Below are positions 1 through 5,462 of a stretch of DNA of 5,462 nucleotides, piece by piece. The position numbers and the translations under genes are program-made. This DNA comes from Eubacteriales bacterium (GTDB lineage: Bacteria > Bacillota_A > Clostridia > Christensenellales > Aristaeellaceae), in assembly GCA_030528845.1 (NCBI GenBank), contig JAUMYC010000165.1, positions 1-5,462 of the forward strand. Reading direction: 5' to 3'. The notes under the pieces are model-generated. The model saw nothing but the letters and a program-made list of their open reading frames with translations, did no database searches and had not been told where the DNA came from. The stretch's first letter is position 1. Each line of letters begins with the position of its first letter.

Positions 1-21
1 CCCTTACACAGGGGAGGCTTT
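1..21. repeat. Clipped end of a probable dispersed palindromic intergenic repeat
   Basis: The window opens with CCCTTACACAGGGG followed by AGGCTTT. This is most of a hairpin whose left arm is cut by the window edge. From memory, its reverse complement (AAAGCCTCCCCTGTGTAAGGG) resembles a short repeat found in many copies between genes of gut Clostridia, where it normally continues as a GGGGAGG arm. What is seen is one incomplete hairpin; the family assignment is recall without a search. A related layout (CCCT, loop, AAGGGAGGCTCTTT) occurs at about 146-170 in the same orientation. Confidence 0.4.
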
Positions 22-180
22 GGCGCGGCGCATCAATTGGGCCTATTCAAGTTTACCGATCAGTTTTCTGATATCCTATCGTACAAAATCCACCTTTACA
101 GTACCGGGGACAGCATCTCGCCGTCCCCGGTACTGTTTTATGTCGCCCTATCATTCAAGGGAGGCTCTTTTTCGTTCGTC
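22..180. other. Non-coding left-edge spacer, possible mobile-element or gene remnant
   Basis: Plus frames 1 and 2 stay open from the left edge to about 207 and 181, and frame 3 stops at 69-71. None gives a recognisable protein, and the open frames run through a strong hairpin, so no gene is called. The stretch is more AT-rich than the genes to its right. It contains a small ATCAG-TTTT-CTGAT hairpin (59-72) and the larger terminator hairpin at 98-136. A GGGAGGCT word occurs on both flanks (about 12-19 and 159-166), which would suit an inserted or duplicated repeat segment. The far 3' end of an off-window gene on the plus strand is also possible. Confidence 0.3.
98..140 (+). terminator. Strong hairpin terminator facing right
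   Basis: A perfect 14-bp stem is formed by 98-111 (ACAGTACCGGGGAC) and 123-136 (GTCCCCGGTACTGT), with an 11-nt loop. It is followed by a short T run (TTTTA) on the plus strand. The minus-strand side is followed by AAAGG, so the structure is a terminator only for rightward transcription. No gene in the window needs it, so it presumably ends a rightward transcript that starts left of the window, or it belongs to a repeat or transposon end. Confidence 0.65.
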
Positions 181-227
181 ATAATAAAACCCCTCCGGGA
201 AGGATCGTGAAGATCCTCTCGGAGGGG
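181..227 (-). terminator. Rho-independent terminator of the MATE gene
   Basis: Read on the minus strand, the arms CCCCTCCGAG (218-227) and 190-199, continued by AGGATC/GATCCT (212-217 with 201-206), make a 16-bp stem with one G-T pair, one bulged base at 200 and a 5-nt loop. The stem is followed directly by TTTTATTAT. This is a textbook intrinsic terminator, about 43 nt past the stop codon of the MATE gene. Confidence 0.85.
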
Positions 228-232
228 CTGCT

Positions 233-267
233 TTATGCAGAAAGGCCGGCCAGGCCTTTCTGCATAA
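233..267 (-). other. Perfect 15-bp hairpin just after the MATE stop codon
   Basis: Bases 233-247 (TTATGCAGAAAGGCC) and 253-267 are exact reverse complements around a 5-nt loop. The hairpin begins 3 nt after the MATE stop codon. Neither strand has a T run after it, so it is not an intrinsic terminator by itself. In front of the terminator at 181-227 it could protect the mRNA 3' end or support termination. Confidence 0.6.
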
Positions 268-270
268 TAT

Positions 271-1683
271 TCACTTTATCCCGAGCTTTTCGCGGAAGGC
301 CGCGAGGGTCGCGTTGCCCTCGGCCGTCACCGGGCGGATCCACTTGCCGGACCAGTTGTGCCGCAGCATCACGATCAGCCGCAGAGGCTCGTCCACATAG
401 GCCGAGAGGAAGACGAGCAGGAACGCGCACTCGAAATGGATGCCGGTCAGATACATGCACGGCAGCACGATGGCATACATGAAGGCGATCTCCATGACGG
501 TGCCGAAGACGGCGTCGCCCGCGGAGCGGAAGGTGTCGTTCATGCACCAGTTGGGCATGCGCATCAGCGCGATGAGCGCATAGGAGAAGAGGAGGCTGCG
601 GCCGATGGCGAAGGTCTCGCCGGTCAGGCTCATGGCCGTGAGGAACTGGCGATGGAACAGCAGGAACACGCCGCAGCATACGCCGATGACGATCGGCACG
701 GTGATGACCATCTGCTTGGAGCGGCGCAAGGCCAGCTCGTGCCTGCCCGCGCCCACTTCCTTGCCTACGAGGATGGAGGAGGAATTGTTGAAGCCCGCGT
801 TGAACGAGCCGACGAAGCCCTCGAACGTGCGGAACACGGCCAGCGCCGCGATGGCCTCTGCTGCCTGACGGCCCATGATCACGTTGATGCCCATGCGCGC
901 GATGCCCATGATCAGGTTGTTGCACAGGACGGGGAAGGTCTTGGCCAGATATTGCCGCACGAAGGCGCCTTCCCAGCGGAAATGTGCGGAAAAGCGCAGG
1001 AGATAGGGGTGCTTTTGCTTCGCGGCGAGAAAGACCATGACGGCGATATTGACCAGAGCGGAGAGCACCGTGGCGATGGCGGCGCCGTCTACGCCCAGCC
1101 GGGGCAGGCCCAGCTTGCCGAAGATGAGCAGATAATTGCCCAATACGTTTGTCGCCAGCGAGAACATGGAGGCGACGAAGGGGATGCGCACGCGTTCGGT
1201 GGCGCGCAGCATGCTGCTCATGCAGGCCGCGAGGATCTGCAGCGGCAGCGCAAAGGCGAGATAGCGCAGATAGCGCGCGCCCGTGTCCCAGAAGACGGAT
1301 TTGTCGGTGTACAGGGCCATGATGGTGTAGGGCGAGCAGAAGCACAAAACGCCCGCGAGCGCGCCGATGGCCATGACGATGACCAGCATCAGCCCGTAGG
1401 AGGAGCAGATGCGCGAGTCGTCCTTTGCGCCCCAGTATTGGGCGATAAAGAGGGTGCCGGCCACGATAAAGCCGGAATACACGCTCCAGATCAGATGGCT
1501 GAATTGGCCGCACAGCCCGATGGAGCCGACGACCGTCTCGCCGAGGGTGCCGAGCATGACGGTGTCGATCATGCTGGCGGAAGAGCCGACTAAGCTCTGC
1601 ACCGTGACAGGCAGACCGACCGTGCACAGCAGTTTCAGAAAGGTTTTCCAGTCGCCTCCGGGAATGCTTGCCGTGGAGCGCAT
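271..1683 (-). CDS. MATE family efflux transporter (multidrug/Na+ or H+ antiporter)
   Basis: This is a complete 470-residue integral membrane protein of the usual MATE length (about 450-480). MATE proteins export cationic drugs and metabolites across the cytoplasmic membrane, driven by Na+ or H+. The chain is hydrophobic, with about twelve membrane segments in two six-helix halves. The first half starts near residue 17 with the typical P25...ID40TVMLG pattern, followed by AQYWGAKD (81-88) and the NVLGNYLLIFG helix (179-189) leading into LGVDGAAIATV (196-206). The second half starts near P251 with NNLIMG (255-260) and ends with a charged tail. The start ATG is fixed by a GGAGGAA site (1691-1697), 7 nt upstream. 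The gene lies downstream of the desulfurase on the same strand, with its own -10 box and terminator. The substrate cannot be read from the sequence. The family call is firm; the subfamily (NorM/DinF-like) is not resolved. Confidence 0.93.
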   Translation of the reverse strand: MRSTASIPGGDWKTFLKLLCTVGLPVTVQSLVGSSASMIDTVMLGTLGETVVGSIGLCGQFSHLIWSVYSGFIVAGTLFIAQYWGAKDDSRICSSYGLMLVIVMAIGALAGVLCFCSPYTIMALYTDKSVFWDTGARYLRYLAFALPLQILAACMSSMLRATERVRIPFVASMFSLATNVLGNYLLIFGKLGLPRLGVDGAAIATVLSALVNIAVMVFLAAKQKHPYLLRFSAHFRWEGAFVRQYLAKTFPVLCNNLIMGIARMGINVIMGRQAAEAIAALAVFRTFEGFVGSFNAGFNNSSSILVGKEVGAGRHELALRRSKQMVITVPIVIGVCCGVFLLFHRQFLTAMSLTGETFAIGRSLLFSYALIALMRMPNWCMNDTFRSAGDAVFGTVMEIAFMYAIVLPCMYLTGIHFECAFLLVFLSAYVDEPLRLIVMLRHNWSGKWIRPVTAEGNATLAAFREKLGIK

Positions 1684-1728
1684 GCGCCTGTTCCTCCGTC
1701 TCGTAGTATATCGACCGTGACTGGCTGT

Positions 1729-1757
1729 ATTATATCGGATATTGCAGAAAAAAGAAA
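1729..1757 (-). promoter_or_regulatory. Predicted promoter of the MATE gene
   Basis: On the minus strand a consensus TATAAT lies at 1729-1734, about 45 bp before the start codon. The -35 position at 17-bp spacing is TTTCTT (1752-1757), which is weak and lies in the T-rich tail of the terminator proposed for the upstream gene. The perfect -10 box in an AT-rich gap supports separate transcription of the MATE gene. Confidence 0.5.
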
Positions 1758-1788
1758 GAAGAAAAAGCGCTCTGCTTTTATGCGCCTT
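1745..1788 (-). terminator. Possible weak terminator of the cysteine desulfurase gene
   Basis: On the minus strand AAGGCGC (1782-1788) can pair with GCGCTTT (1764-1770), giving 7 bp including one G-T pair around an 11-nt loop. A T-rich tract (TTCTTCTTTCTTTTTT) follows. It lies 14 nt past the desulfurase stop codon. The stem is short, so termination may be partial and allow read-through into the MATE gene. Confidence 0.45.
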
Positions 1789-1802
1789 CGCGTTCCGCGC
1801 CG

Positions 1803-2915
1803 TTATCGGGAGGCTGTGCGCCTGTGATAGATGCGCGCGAGCTCCTGCGCGGCCCGGAGGAGCTCCTCCTCCCGCGTCGCGCGCCCGATGCTGATGCGCA
1901 CGACGCAGCGCGCCTGCTGCGGGGAAAGGCCCAGCGCAAGATAGACGTGGCTCGCATCGGCGCTGTGCGCGGCGCAGGCCGCTCCGCCGGAGATCTGTAT
2001 GCCGACCAGGTCCATGTCGGCGATGGCCTGCGTCGCCTCGAGCCCGGGCAGCAGATAGGCGCGCACGCCGGGCAGGCGCGGGCTTGCGCCGCAGAGCTCT
2101 ATGCAGGAGGGAACGCGGCTGCGCAGAGCCGCGCCGAAGGGACGCATCAGCCGCGCTTCCCGCTGCGCGCGTTCCGCCATGTCCTCCTGTGCGAGGCGCG
2201 CCGCCTCCGCCATGCCGCAGATGGCCGCGATGTTTTCCGTGCCGCTGCGCAGCCCGTTCTCCTGCCCGCCGCCGGTCAGCAGGGGCTGCGGGCGGATGCC
2301 CTGCCGCAGATACAGCGCCCCAGCGCCGCGCGGGCCGTAGAATTTATGCGCGGAGAGGGAGAGCAGATCGATGTTTTCCGCGCGCACGTCGATCGGCACA
2401 TGCCCGAAGGCCTGCACGGCGTCGCAATGCAGCGGGACGCGCAGGCGACGTGCGATGGCGCCGATCTCCCGAACGGGCTGGATCACACCGGTCTCGTTGT
2501 TGGCGTATTGCACGCTGATGAGCGCCGTATTATCGCGCACGGCGCGCAGCACGTCCTCCGGGGAGACGCGTCCCTGCGCGTCGACGGGCACGATGCTGAC
2601 CTCCGCGCAGACGGCCCTTGCGGCGTGCAGCACGGAGGCGTGCTCCGCTGCACAGACGACGGCGTGACGGCCCCGGGCGAGCTGCAGCGCGAGGGCGTTG
2701 CTCTCCGTGCCGCAGGAGGTGAAGGCGATCTCTCCGGGAGAGGCGCGGAGCATCCCGGCGAGCGTGCCGCGTGCCTCGCGCAGCACTTTGCGCGCGCTGC
2801 CTGCTGCGGAATAAGCCGCAGAGGGGTTGTGCCAGTGTTCGCGCATGCATTTGGCCATGGCGTTCAGCACGCGCTCGTCGGGCGGGGTGGTCGCGGCGTG
2901 ATCGAGATAGAGCAT
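1803..2915 (-). CDS. Group I cysteine desulfurase (NifS/IscS type, PLP enzyme)
   Basis: The enzyme removes sulfur from L-cysteine, giving alanine and a protein-bound persulfide that supplies Fe-S cluster or tRNA thiolation pathways in the cytosol. The 370 residues span the usual family length. Landmarks in order: LDHAATTPP at the N-terminus, CGTESNALAL (68-77, phosphate binding), EH92 (stacks on the PLP ring), YANNETG (137-143), D165 and Q168 in DAVQ, K191 in SAHKFYGP (Schiff-base lysine), RSGTEN (223-228), and the persulfide cysteine C314 in SGGAACAAHS. The full-length loop around C314 marks group I. The frame is open far upstream across the divergent gene, but homology starts exactly at this ATG, which has GGAGGG 6 nt ahead. 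No iscU, iscR, thiI or mnmA is visible, so iscS versus nifS cannot be decided. The MATE gene follows 119 bp downstream. Confidence 0.95.
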   Translation of the reverse strand: MLYLDHAATTPPDERVLNAMAKCMREHWHNPSAAYSAAGSARKVLREARGTLAGMLRASPGEIAFTSCGTESNALALQLARGRHAVVCAAEHASVLHAARAVCAEVSIVPVDAQGRVSPEDVLRAVRDNTALISVQYANNETGVIQPVREIGAIARRLRVPLHCDAVQAFGHVPIDVRAENIDLLSLSAHKFYGPRGAGALYLRQGIRPQPLLTGGGQENGLRSGTENIAAICGMAEAARLAQEDMAERAQREARLMRPFGAALRSRVPSCIELCGASPRLPGVRAYLLPGLEATQAIADMDLVGIQISGGAACAAHSADASHVYLALGLSPQQARCVVRISIGRATREEELLRAAQELARIYHRRTASR

Positions 2916-2921
2916 GAGGAT

Positions 2922-2927
2922 CCCTCC
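2922..2927 (-). promoter_or_regulatory. Ribosome binding site fixing the desulfurase start
   Basis: On the minus strand GGAGGG ends 6 nt before the ATG at 2915-2913. It decides the start, because the same frame runs open for about 660 more codons upstream, antisense to the neighbouring gene. Confidence 0.85.
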
Positions 2928-2941
2928 GGAATAATATGGGA

Positions 2942-2970
2942 TTGACAGGCCGTGCGATTTGTCATACTTT
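2942..2970 (+). promoter_or_regulatory. Predicted sigma-A-type promoter of the glycosidase gene
   Basis: A consensus -35 box TTGACA (2942-2947) is followed, after exactly 17 bp, by TACTTT (2965-2970), which keeps the three most conserved -10 positions (T, A and final T). Transcription would start near 2977, giving a leader of about 60 nt. A second TTGACA at 2984-2989 has no good -10 box at the right distance. Confidence 0.55.
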
Positions 2971-2998
2971 ATAGGAGCAAGGCTTGACAAACTCGCAA
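2968..2998 (-). promoter_or_regulatory. Possible promoter of the desulfurase gene
   Basis: On the minus strand TATAAA (2968-2973) makes a good -10 box, with a weak TTGCGA (2993-2998) at 19-bp spacing as -35. A leader of about 45 nt would result. It overlaps the -10 of the opposite promoter, so the two may compete. TATTAT at 2931-2936 is too close to the ribosome binding site to serve. Confidence 0.35.
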
Positions 2999-3023
2999 AA
3001 AATAACAAAACAAAAGTTTTTCG

Positions 3024-3030
3024 GGGGAGG
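3024..3030 (+). promoter_or_regulatory. Ribosome binding site fixing the glycosidase start
   Basis: GGGGAGG ends 8 nt before the ATG at 3039. Another ATG at 3032 lies only 1 nt past the site and is in a different frame, so it is not the start. Confidence 0.8.
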
Positions 3031-3038
3031 AATGACGA

Positions 3039-5108
3039 ATGACGCGCAAACAGGCCGAGGAAAAGGGGCGCGCTCTTGTGGAGAGGATGACGGTGGAGGA
3101 GGCCGCGGGGCAGCTGCGCTACGACGCGCCCGCGATCGATAGGCTGGGCGTGCCTGCGTATAACTGGTGGAACGAGGCGCTGCACGGCGTTGCCCGCGCG
3201 GGCACGGCCACGAGCTTTCCACAGGCGATCGCGCTGGCGGCCAGCTTTGCGCCGGAGCTTTTGCGCGAGATCGGCGATGTCATCGCCACGGAAGGGCGCG
3301 CGAAGTATAACGCAGCCTCTGCGCAGGGCGACCGCGACATCTACAAGGGACTGACCTTCTGGTCGCCCAACGTCAATATCTTCCGCGACCCGCGCTGGGG
3401 CAGAGGCCACGAGACCTACGGCGAGGACCCGCTGCTCACGTCGCTGCTGGGCGTGGAGTTCGTGCGCGGCCTGCAGGGCGAAGGAGAGACGATGAAAGCG
3501 GCTGCCTGCGCCAAGCATTTTGCCGTGCATTCCGGCCCGGAGGCCCTCAGGCATCATTTTGACGCCGTCGCCTCGGAAAAGGATATGGAGGAGACCTATC
3601 TCCCGGCCTTCCGCGCGCTGGCGCAGGCGGGCGTCGAGGCGGTCATGGGCGCGTACAACCGCACGAACGGCGAGCCCTGCTGCGCGCATGGCGAGCTGAT
3701 GCGCAGGCTGCGCGAGGAATGGGGCTTTGCGGGCCATTTCGTCTCCGATTGCTGGGCGATCCGCGACTTCCACACCGGGCATATGGTCACGGACACGCCC
3801 GAGGAGTCCGCTGCGCTGGCGATCGAGATGGGCTGCGATGTGAACTGCGGCGTGACCTATACCTATCTGATGAAGGCGTACGAAAAGGGCATGGTCACGG
3901 AGGAGCAGATCCGCCGCAGCGCAGTGCGGCTGTTCACGACGCGCTATCTGCTGGGGCTGTTTGAAGGAAGCGAATTCGACGCCATCCCCTATACGGCGGT
4001 GGAATGCAAGGAGCATATTGAAAAGGCGCTGGAGGCCGCGCAAAAGAGCTGCGTGCTGCTGAAAAACGACGGCATGCTGCCGCTGCGCAAAGAAAAGCTG
4101 CGCACTTTGGGCGTCATCGGCCCGAACGCCGACAGCCGCCGCGCGCTCATCGGCAATTATCACGGCACCTCCTCGCGCTATATCACTGTGCTCGAGGGGC
4201 TGCAGGACGCGCTGGGCGAGGACGTGCGCGTGCTCTATTCCGAGGGCTGCCATCTCTTCCGGGATCGCAGCGAGCCGCTCGCGCAGAAGGAAGACCGCAT
4301 CGCCGAGGCAGTTGCGGTCGCACGGCATTCCGACGCGGTCGTGCTGGTCGTCGGGCTGGATGAAACGCTCGAAGGCGAAGAGGGGGACACCGGCAACGCC
4401 TCCGCCTCCGGCGACAAGCGGGATCTGCTGCTGCCGGAGAGCCAGCGCGGGCTCATCGAGGCCGTGCTGGCCGTGGGCAAGCCGACTGCGATCTGCCTGA
4501 TGGCGGGCAGCGCCATCGATTTGGGAGAGGCGGCGCAGCGCGCAAATGCGATACTGCTGGGCTGGTATCCCGGCGCGAGAGGCGGACGCGCGATCGCGCA
4601 GATCCTGCTGGGCGAGGTCTCGCCCTCCGGCAAGCTCCCCGTCACCTTCTATAAAAACGAGCAGCTCGGCCGCATGCCGGAATTCACGGACTATTCCATG
4701 CAGGGCCGCACCTATCGTTATTTTGAAGAGGAGCCGCTCTATCCCTTCGGCTACGGCCTGACCTATGGCGACTGCCGGGTCGTTTCCGCGCAGCGCACGC
4801 CGCAGGGTGCGCTGGTGGAGGTGGAAAACCGCTCCGGCGTGGACACGCAGGAGGTCGTGCAGGTCTATGTGCAGAACGTCGATTCGCCCCATGCGCCGAA
4901 AAATGCGCGGCTTTGCGCGTTCCGGCGCGTGTTCTGCCCGGCCGGGCAGAGGATCTGCGTGCCGCTGGAGATCCCCGCGCAGAGGCTCGAGGTGGTCGGC
5001 GAGGCGGGCGAACGCATGGACGGCGGCGAGGTCGTGTTCTTCGCCGGGCTCGGTCAGCCCGACGCGCGCACCGAGGCGCTGACGGGCTGCGCGGCGGTCC
5101 GATTCTGA
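3039..5108 (+). CDS. Glycoside hydrolase family 3, beta-xylosidase/beta-glucosidase type
   Basis: This complete 689-residue enzyme should remove terminal beta-linked sugars (xylose or glucose) from short oligosaccharides with retention of configuration. There is no signal peptide, so it acts in the cytoplasm on imported sugars. The N-terminal barrel (about 1-310) shows YNWWNEALHGVA (41-52), DPRWGRGHETYGED (117-130), AKHF (158-161) and FVSDCWAI (234-241), whose D237 is the expected nucleophile. The second domain (about 330-540) carries LEGEEGDTG (444-452) and DKRDLLLPESQ (459-469); the acid/base is probably a Glu at 445-448. The segment RYFEEEPLYPFGYGLTYG (560-577) leads into a C-terminal fibronectin III-like domain (about 580-670). 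The NWWNEALHG and SDCWAI motifs point to the xylosidase-like branch and away from NagZ, but the substrate is not proven. No PA14 insert is present. The gene opens a rightward unit with the serine hydrolase. Confidence 0.93.
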   Translation: MTRKQAEEKGRALVERMTVEEAAGQLRYDAPAIDRLGVPAYNWWNEALHGVARAGTATSFPQAIALAASFAPELLREIGDVIATEGRAKYNAASAQGDRDIYKGLTFWSPNVNIFRDPRWGRGHETYGEDPLLTSLLGVEFVRGLQGEGETMKAAACAKHFAVHSGPEALRHHFDAVASEKDMEETYLPAFRALAQAGVEAVMGAYNRTNGEPCCAHGELMRRLREEWGFAGHFVSDCWAIRDFHTGHMVTDTPEESAALAIEMGCDVNCGVTYTYLMKAYEKGMVTEEQIRRSAVRLFTTRYLLGLFEGSEFDAIPYTAVECKEHIEKALEAAQKSCVLLKNDGMLPLRKEKLRTLGVIGPNADSRRALIGNYHGTSSRYITVLEGLQDALGEDVRVLYSEGCHLFRDRSEPLAQKEDRIAEAVAVARHSDAVVLVVGLDETLEGEEGDTGNASASGDKRDLLLPESQRGLIEAVLAVGKPTAICLMAGSAIDLGEAAQRANAILLGWYPGARGGRAIAQILLGEVSPSGKLPVTFYKNEQLGRMPEFTDYSMQGRTYRYFEEEPLYPFGYGLTYGDCRVVSAQRTPQGALVEVENRSGVDTQEVVQVYVQNVDSPHAPKNARLCAFRRVFCPAGQRICVPLEIPAQRLEVVGEAGERMDGGEVVFFAGLGQPDARTEALTGCAAVRF

Positions 5109-5165
5109 GGGGTATTATAGCCTGCGGGCAGAGCGCGCGTCAACGCAGGGAAAAGGAGGAGAGCG
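5109..5165 (+). other. Short intra-operon spacer
   Basis: This 57-bp gap has no intrinsic terminator. CCTGCG (5121-5126) and CGCAGG (5144-5149) can pair over a 17-nt loop, but no T run follows. AGGAGG (5154-5159) ends 6 nt before the next ATG. TATTAT (5113-5118) lacks a matching -35 box. Cotranscription of the flanking genes is the simplest reading. Confidence 0.5.
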
Positions 5166-5462
5166 ATGAAACGGAAGGAGAAAATGCAGACGCTGCTCGA
5201 GCGCATGCTGCAAAAGGGGCTGGAAGAGAGCTGCTACCCGGGCGCGGTCGCGGCCTGCGGCGATGCGCGGGAGGTCTGGGCCGTCGCGTGGACGGGCAGC
5301 CTCGCGCAGGGAGGCCCTGCCGTGGACAGGCAGACGCGCTACGACATGGCCTCGCTGACCAAGATCCTCGGCCCGACGATGCTCGCGCTGCGCGCGCTCG
5401 AACAGGGCGAGCTGACGCTGTACGATACCGTCGGCATGTATTTCCCGGAAGCGCCCGAGGAC
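5166..5462 (+). CDS. Beta-lactamase-related serine hydrolase, N-terminal part (runs off the right edge)
   Basis: Ninety-nine codons are visible before the window ends; the frame stays open to the last base. The start is supported by AGGAGG 6 nt upstream; a second ATG (codon 7) has no such site. YPGAVAACG (24-32) and the block TRYDMASLTKIL (57-68) match the beta-lactamase/class C-like family (PF00144). S63 and K66 form the S-x-x-K catalytic motif, and ALEQGELTLYDTV (77-89) is the usual helix after it. Family members include PBP-like peptidases, esterases and D-aminopeptidases, and true class C beta-lactamases are a minority. There is no signal peptide: the N-terminus is charged (MKRKEKMQ), so a cytoplasmic enzyme is likely. 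The missing C-terminal part, with the Tyr and KTG-like motifs, would be needed to narrow the function. It follows the glycosidase gene by 57 bp. Confidence 0.85.
   Translation, partial: MKRKEKMQTLLERMLQKGLEESCYPGAVAACGDAREVWAVAWTGSLAQGGPAVDRQTRYDMASLTKILGPTMLALRALEQGELTLYDTVGMYFPEAPED

Larger units (their letters stand above)
2916..3038. promoter_or_regulatory. Divergent intergenic control region
   Basis: This 123-bp spacer separates the leftward desulfurase from the rightward glycosidase and is clearly more AT-rich than both genes. It holds the two ribosome binding sites, overlapping promoter candidates on the two strands, and three copies of a TGACA/TGTCA word (2943-2947, 2960-2964, 2985-2989). 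Two of these form a 7-bp inverted repeat, TTTGTCA (2958-2964) with TGACAAA (2985-2991). A regulator could bind there, but two of the words also look like -35 boxes, so the repeats may be promoter sequence only. I see no riboswitch or catabolite (cre) site. Confidence 0.5.

Noticed and set aside
207..482. Small plus-strand frame starting inside the terminator hairpin
   Set aside because: Its start lies in the terminator loop, it runs antisense into the MATE gene and its Arg/Pro-rich product looks like no protein.
358..1593. Plus-strand 411-codon open frame opposite the MATE gene
   Set aside because: It is rich in His, Asp, Gly and Ala with no recognisable domain and has no RBS. It is the shadow of a convincing membrane protein on the other strand.
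233..1627. Second minus-strand 464-codon frame overlapping the MATE gene
   Set aside because: Arg/His-rich composition without membrane segments or motifs; an out-of-frame shadow of the MATE gene.
1824..2945. Plus-strand 373-codon frame opposite the desulfurase
   Set aside because: Low-complexity Ala/Arg/Gly composition with no motif, while the opposite strand has every desulfurase signature.
2984..3012. Second TTGACA as an additional glycosidase promoter
   Set aside because: No acceptable -10 box lies 16-18 bp downstream; the sequence there is AAAACA-like.
2916..4892. Continuous open frame antisense to the glycosidase, in frame with the desulfurase, as if giving a 1029-residue protein
   Set aside because: The extra part resembles no family and crosses the promoter region. 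The desulfurase homology begins exactly at an ATG with its own RBS. GC-rich codon use of the sense gene keeps the antisense frame free of stops.
5121..5149. CCTGCG/CGCAGG inverted repeat as a terminator between the glycosidase and serine hydrolase genes
   Set aside because: The stem is only 6 bp over a long loop and no T run follows.
1..5462. CRISPR array, tRNA, rRNA, riboswitch or complete insertion sequence
   Set aside because: No regularly spaced direct repeats, no cloverleaf or rRNA-like stretch, no recognisable riboswitch core and no transposase gene could be seen.

Overview
The window reads as chromosomal DNA from a GC-rich, Gram-positive anaerobe of the Clostridia type, probably an uncultured gut lineage. 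This is inferred from strong AGGAGG-type ribosome binding sites in front of every gene, GC-rich third codon positions, AT-rich spacers with sigma-A-like promoters, and the gene families present. The species cannot be named from the sequence alone.

Layout from left to right. Bases 1-270 hold no convincing gene. They contain what looks like the clipped end of a dispersed GGGGAGGC-type intergenic repeat, a strong rightward-facing hairpin terminator, and two hairpins that close the leftward gene which follows. Bases 271-1683 (minus) encode a complete MATE-family multidrug/cation antiporter with its own RBS and a good -10 box. Bases 1803-2915 (minus) encode a complete 370-residue group I cysteine desulfurase (NifS/IscS type), with all cofactor and catalytic residues visible. 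A 123-bp AT-richer spacer (2916-3038) is a divergent promoter region. Bases 3039-5108 (plus) encode a complete cytoplasmic family 3 glycoside hydrolase of the beta-xylosidase/beta-glucosidase type. Bases 5166-5462 (plus) hold the first 99 codons of a beta-lactamase-related serine hydrolase, which runs off the right edge.

Working together: the rightward pair (glycosidase, then serine hydrolase 57 bp later with no terminator between) is probably one transcription unit that breaks down imported oligosaccharides or related glycoconjugates. The leftward pair (desulfurase, then MATE pump) is tandem, but a probable weak terminator and a separate promoter lie between the genes, so they are likely expressed separately. 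The desulfurase has no iscU, thiI or mnmA neighbour inside the window, so its sulfur acceptor is not shown.

I found no clear new biological system. The parts most worth a second look are the repeat/terminator mosaic at the left edge, the overlapping divergent promoters with TGACA half-sites, and the glycosidase/serine-hydrolase pairing.
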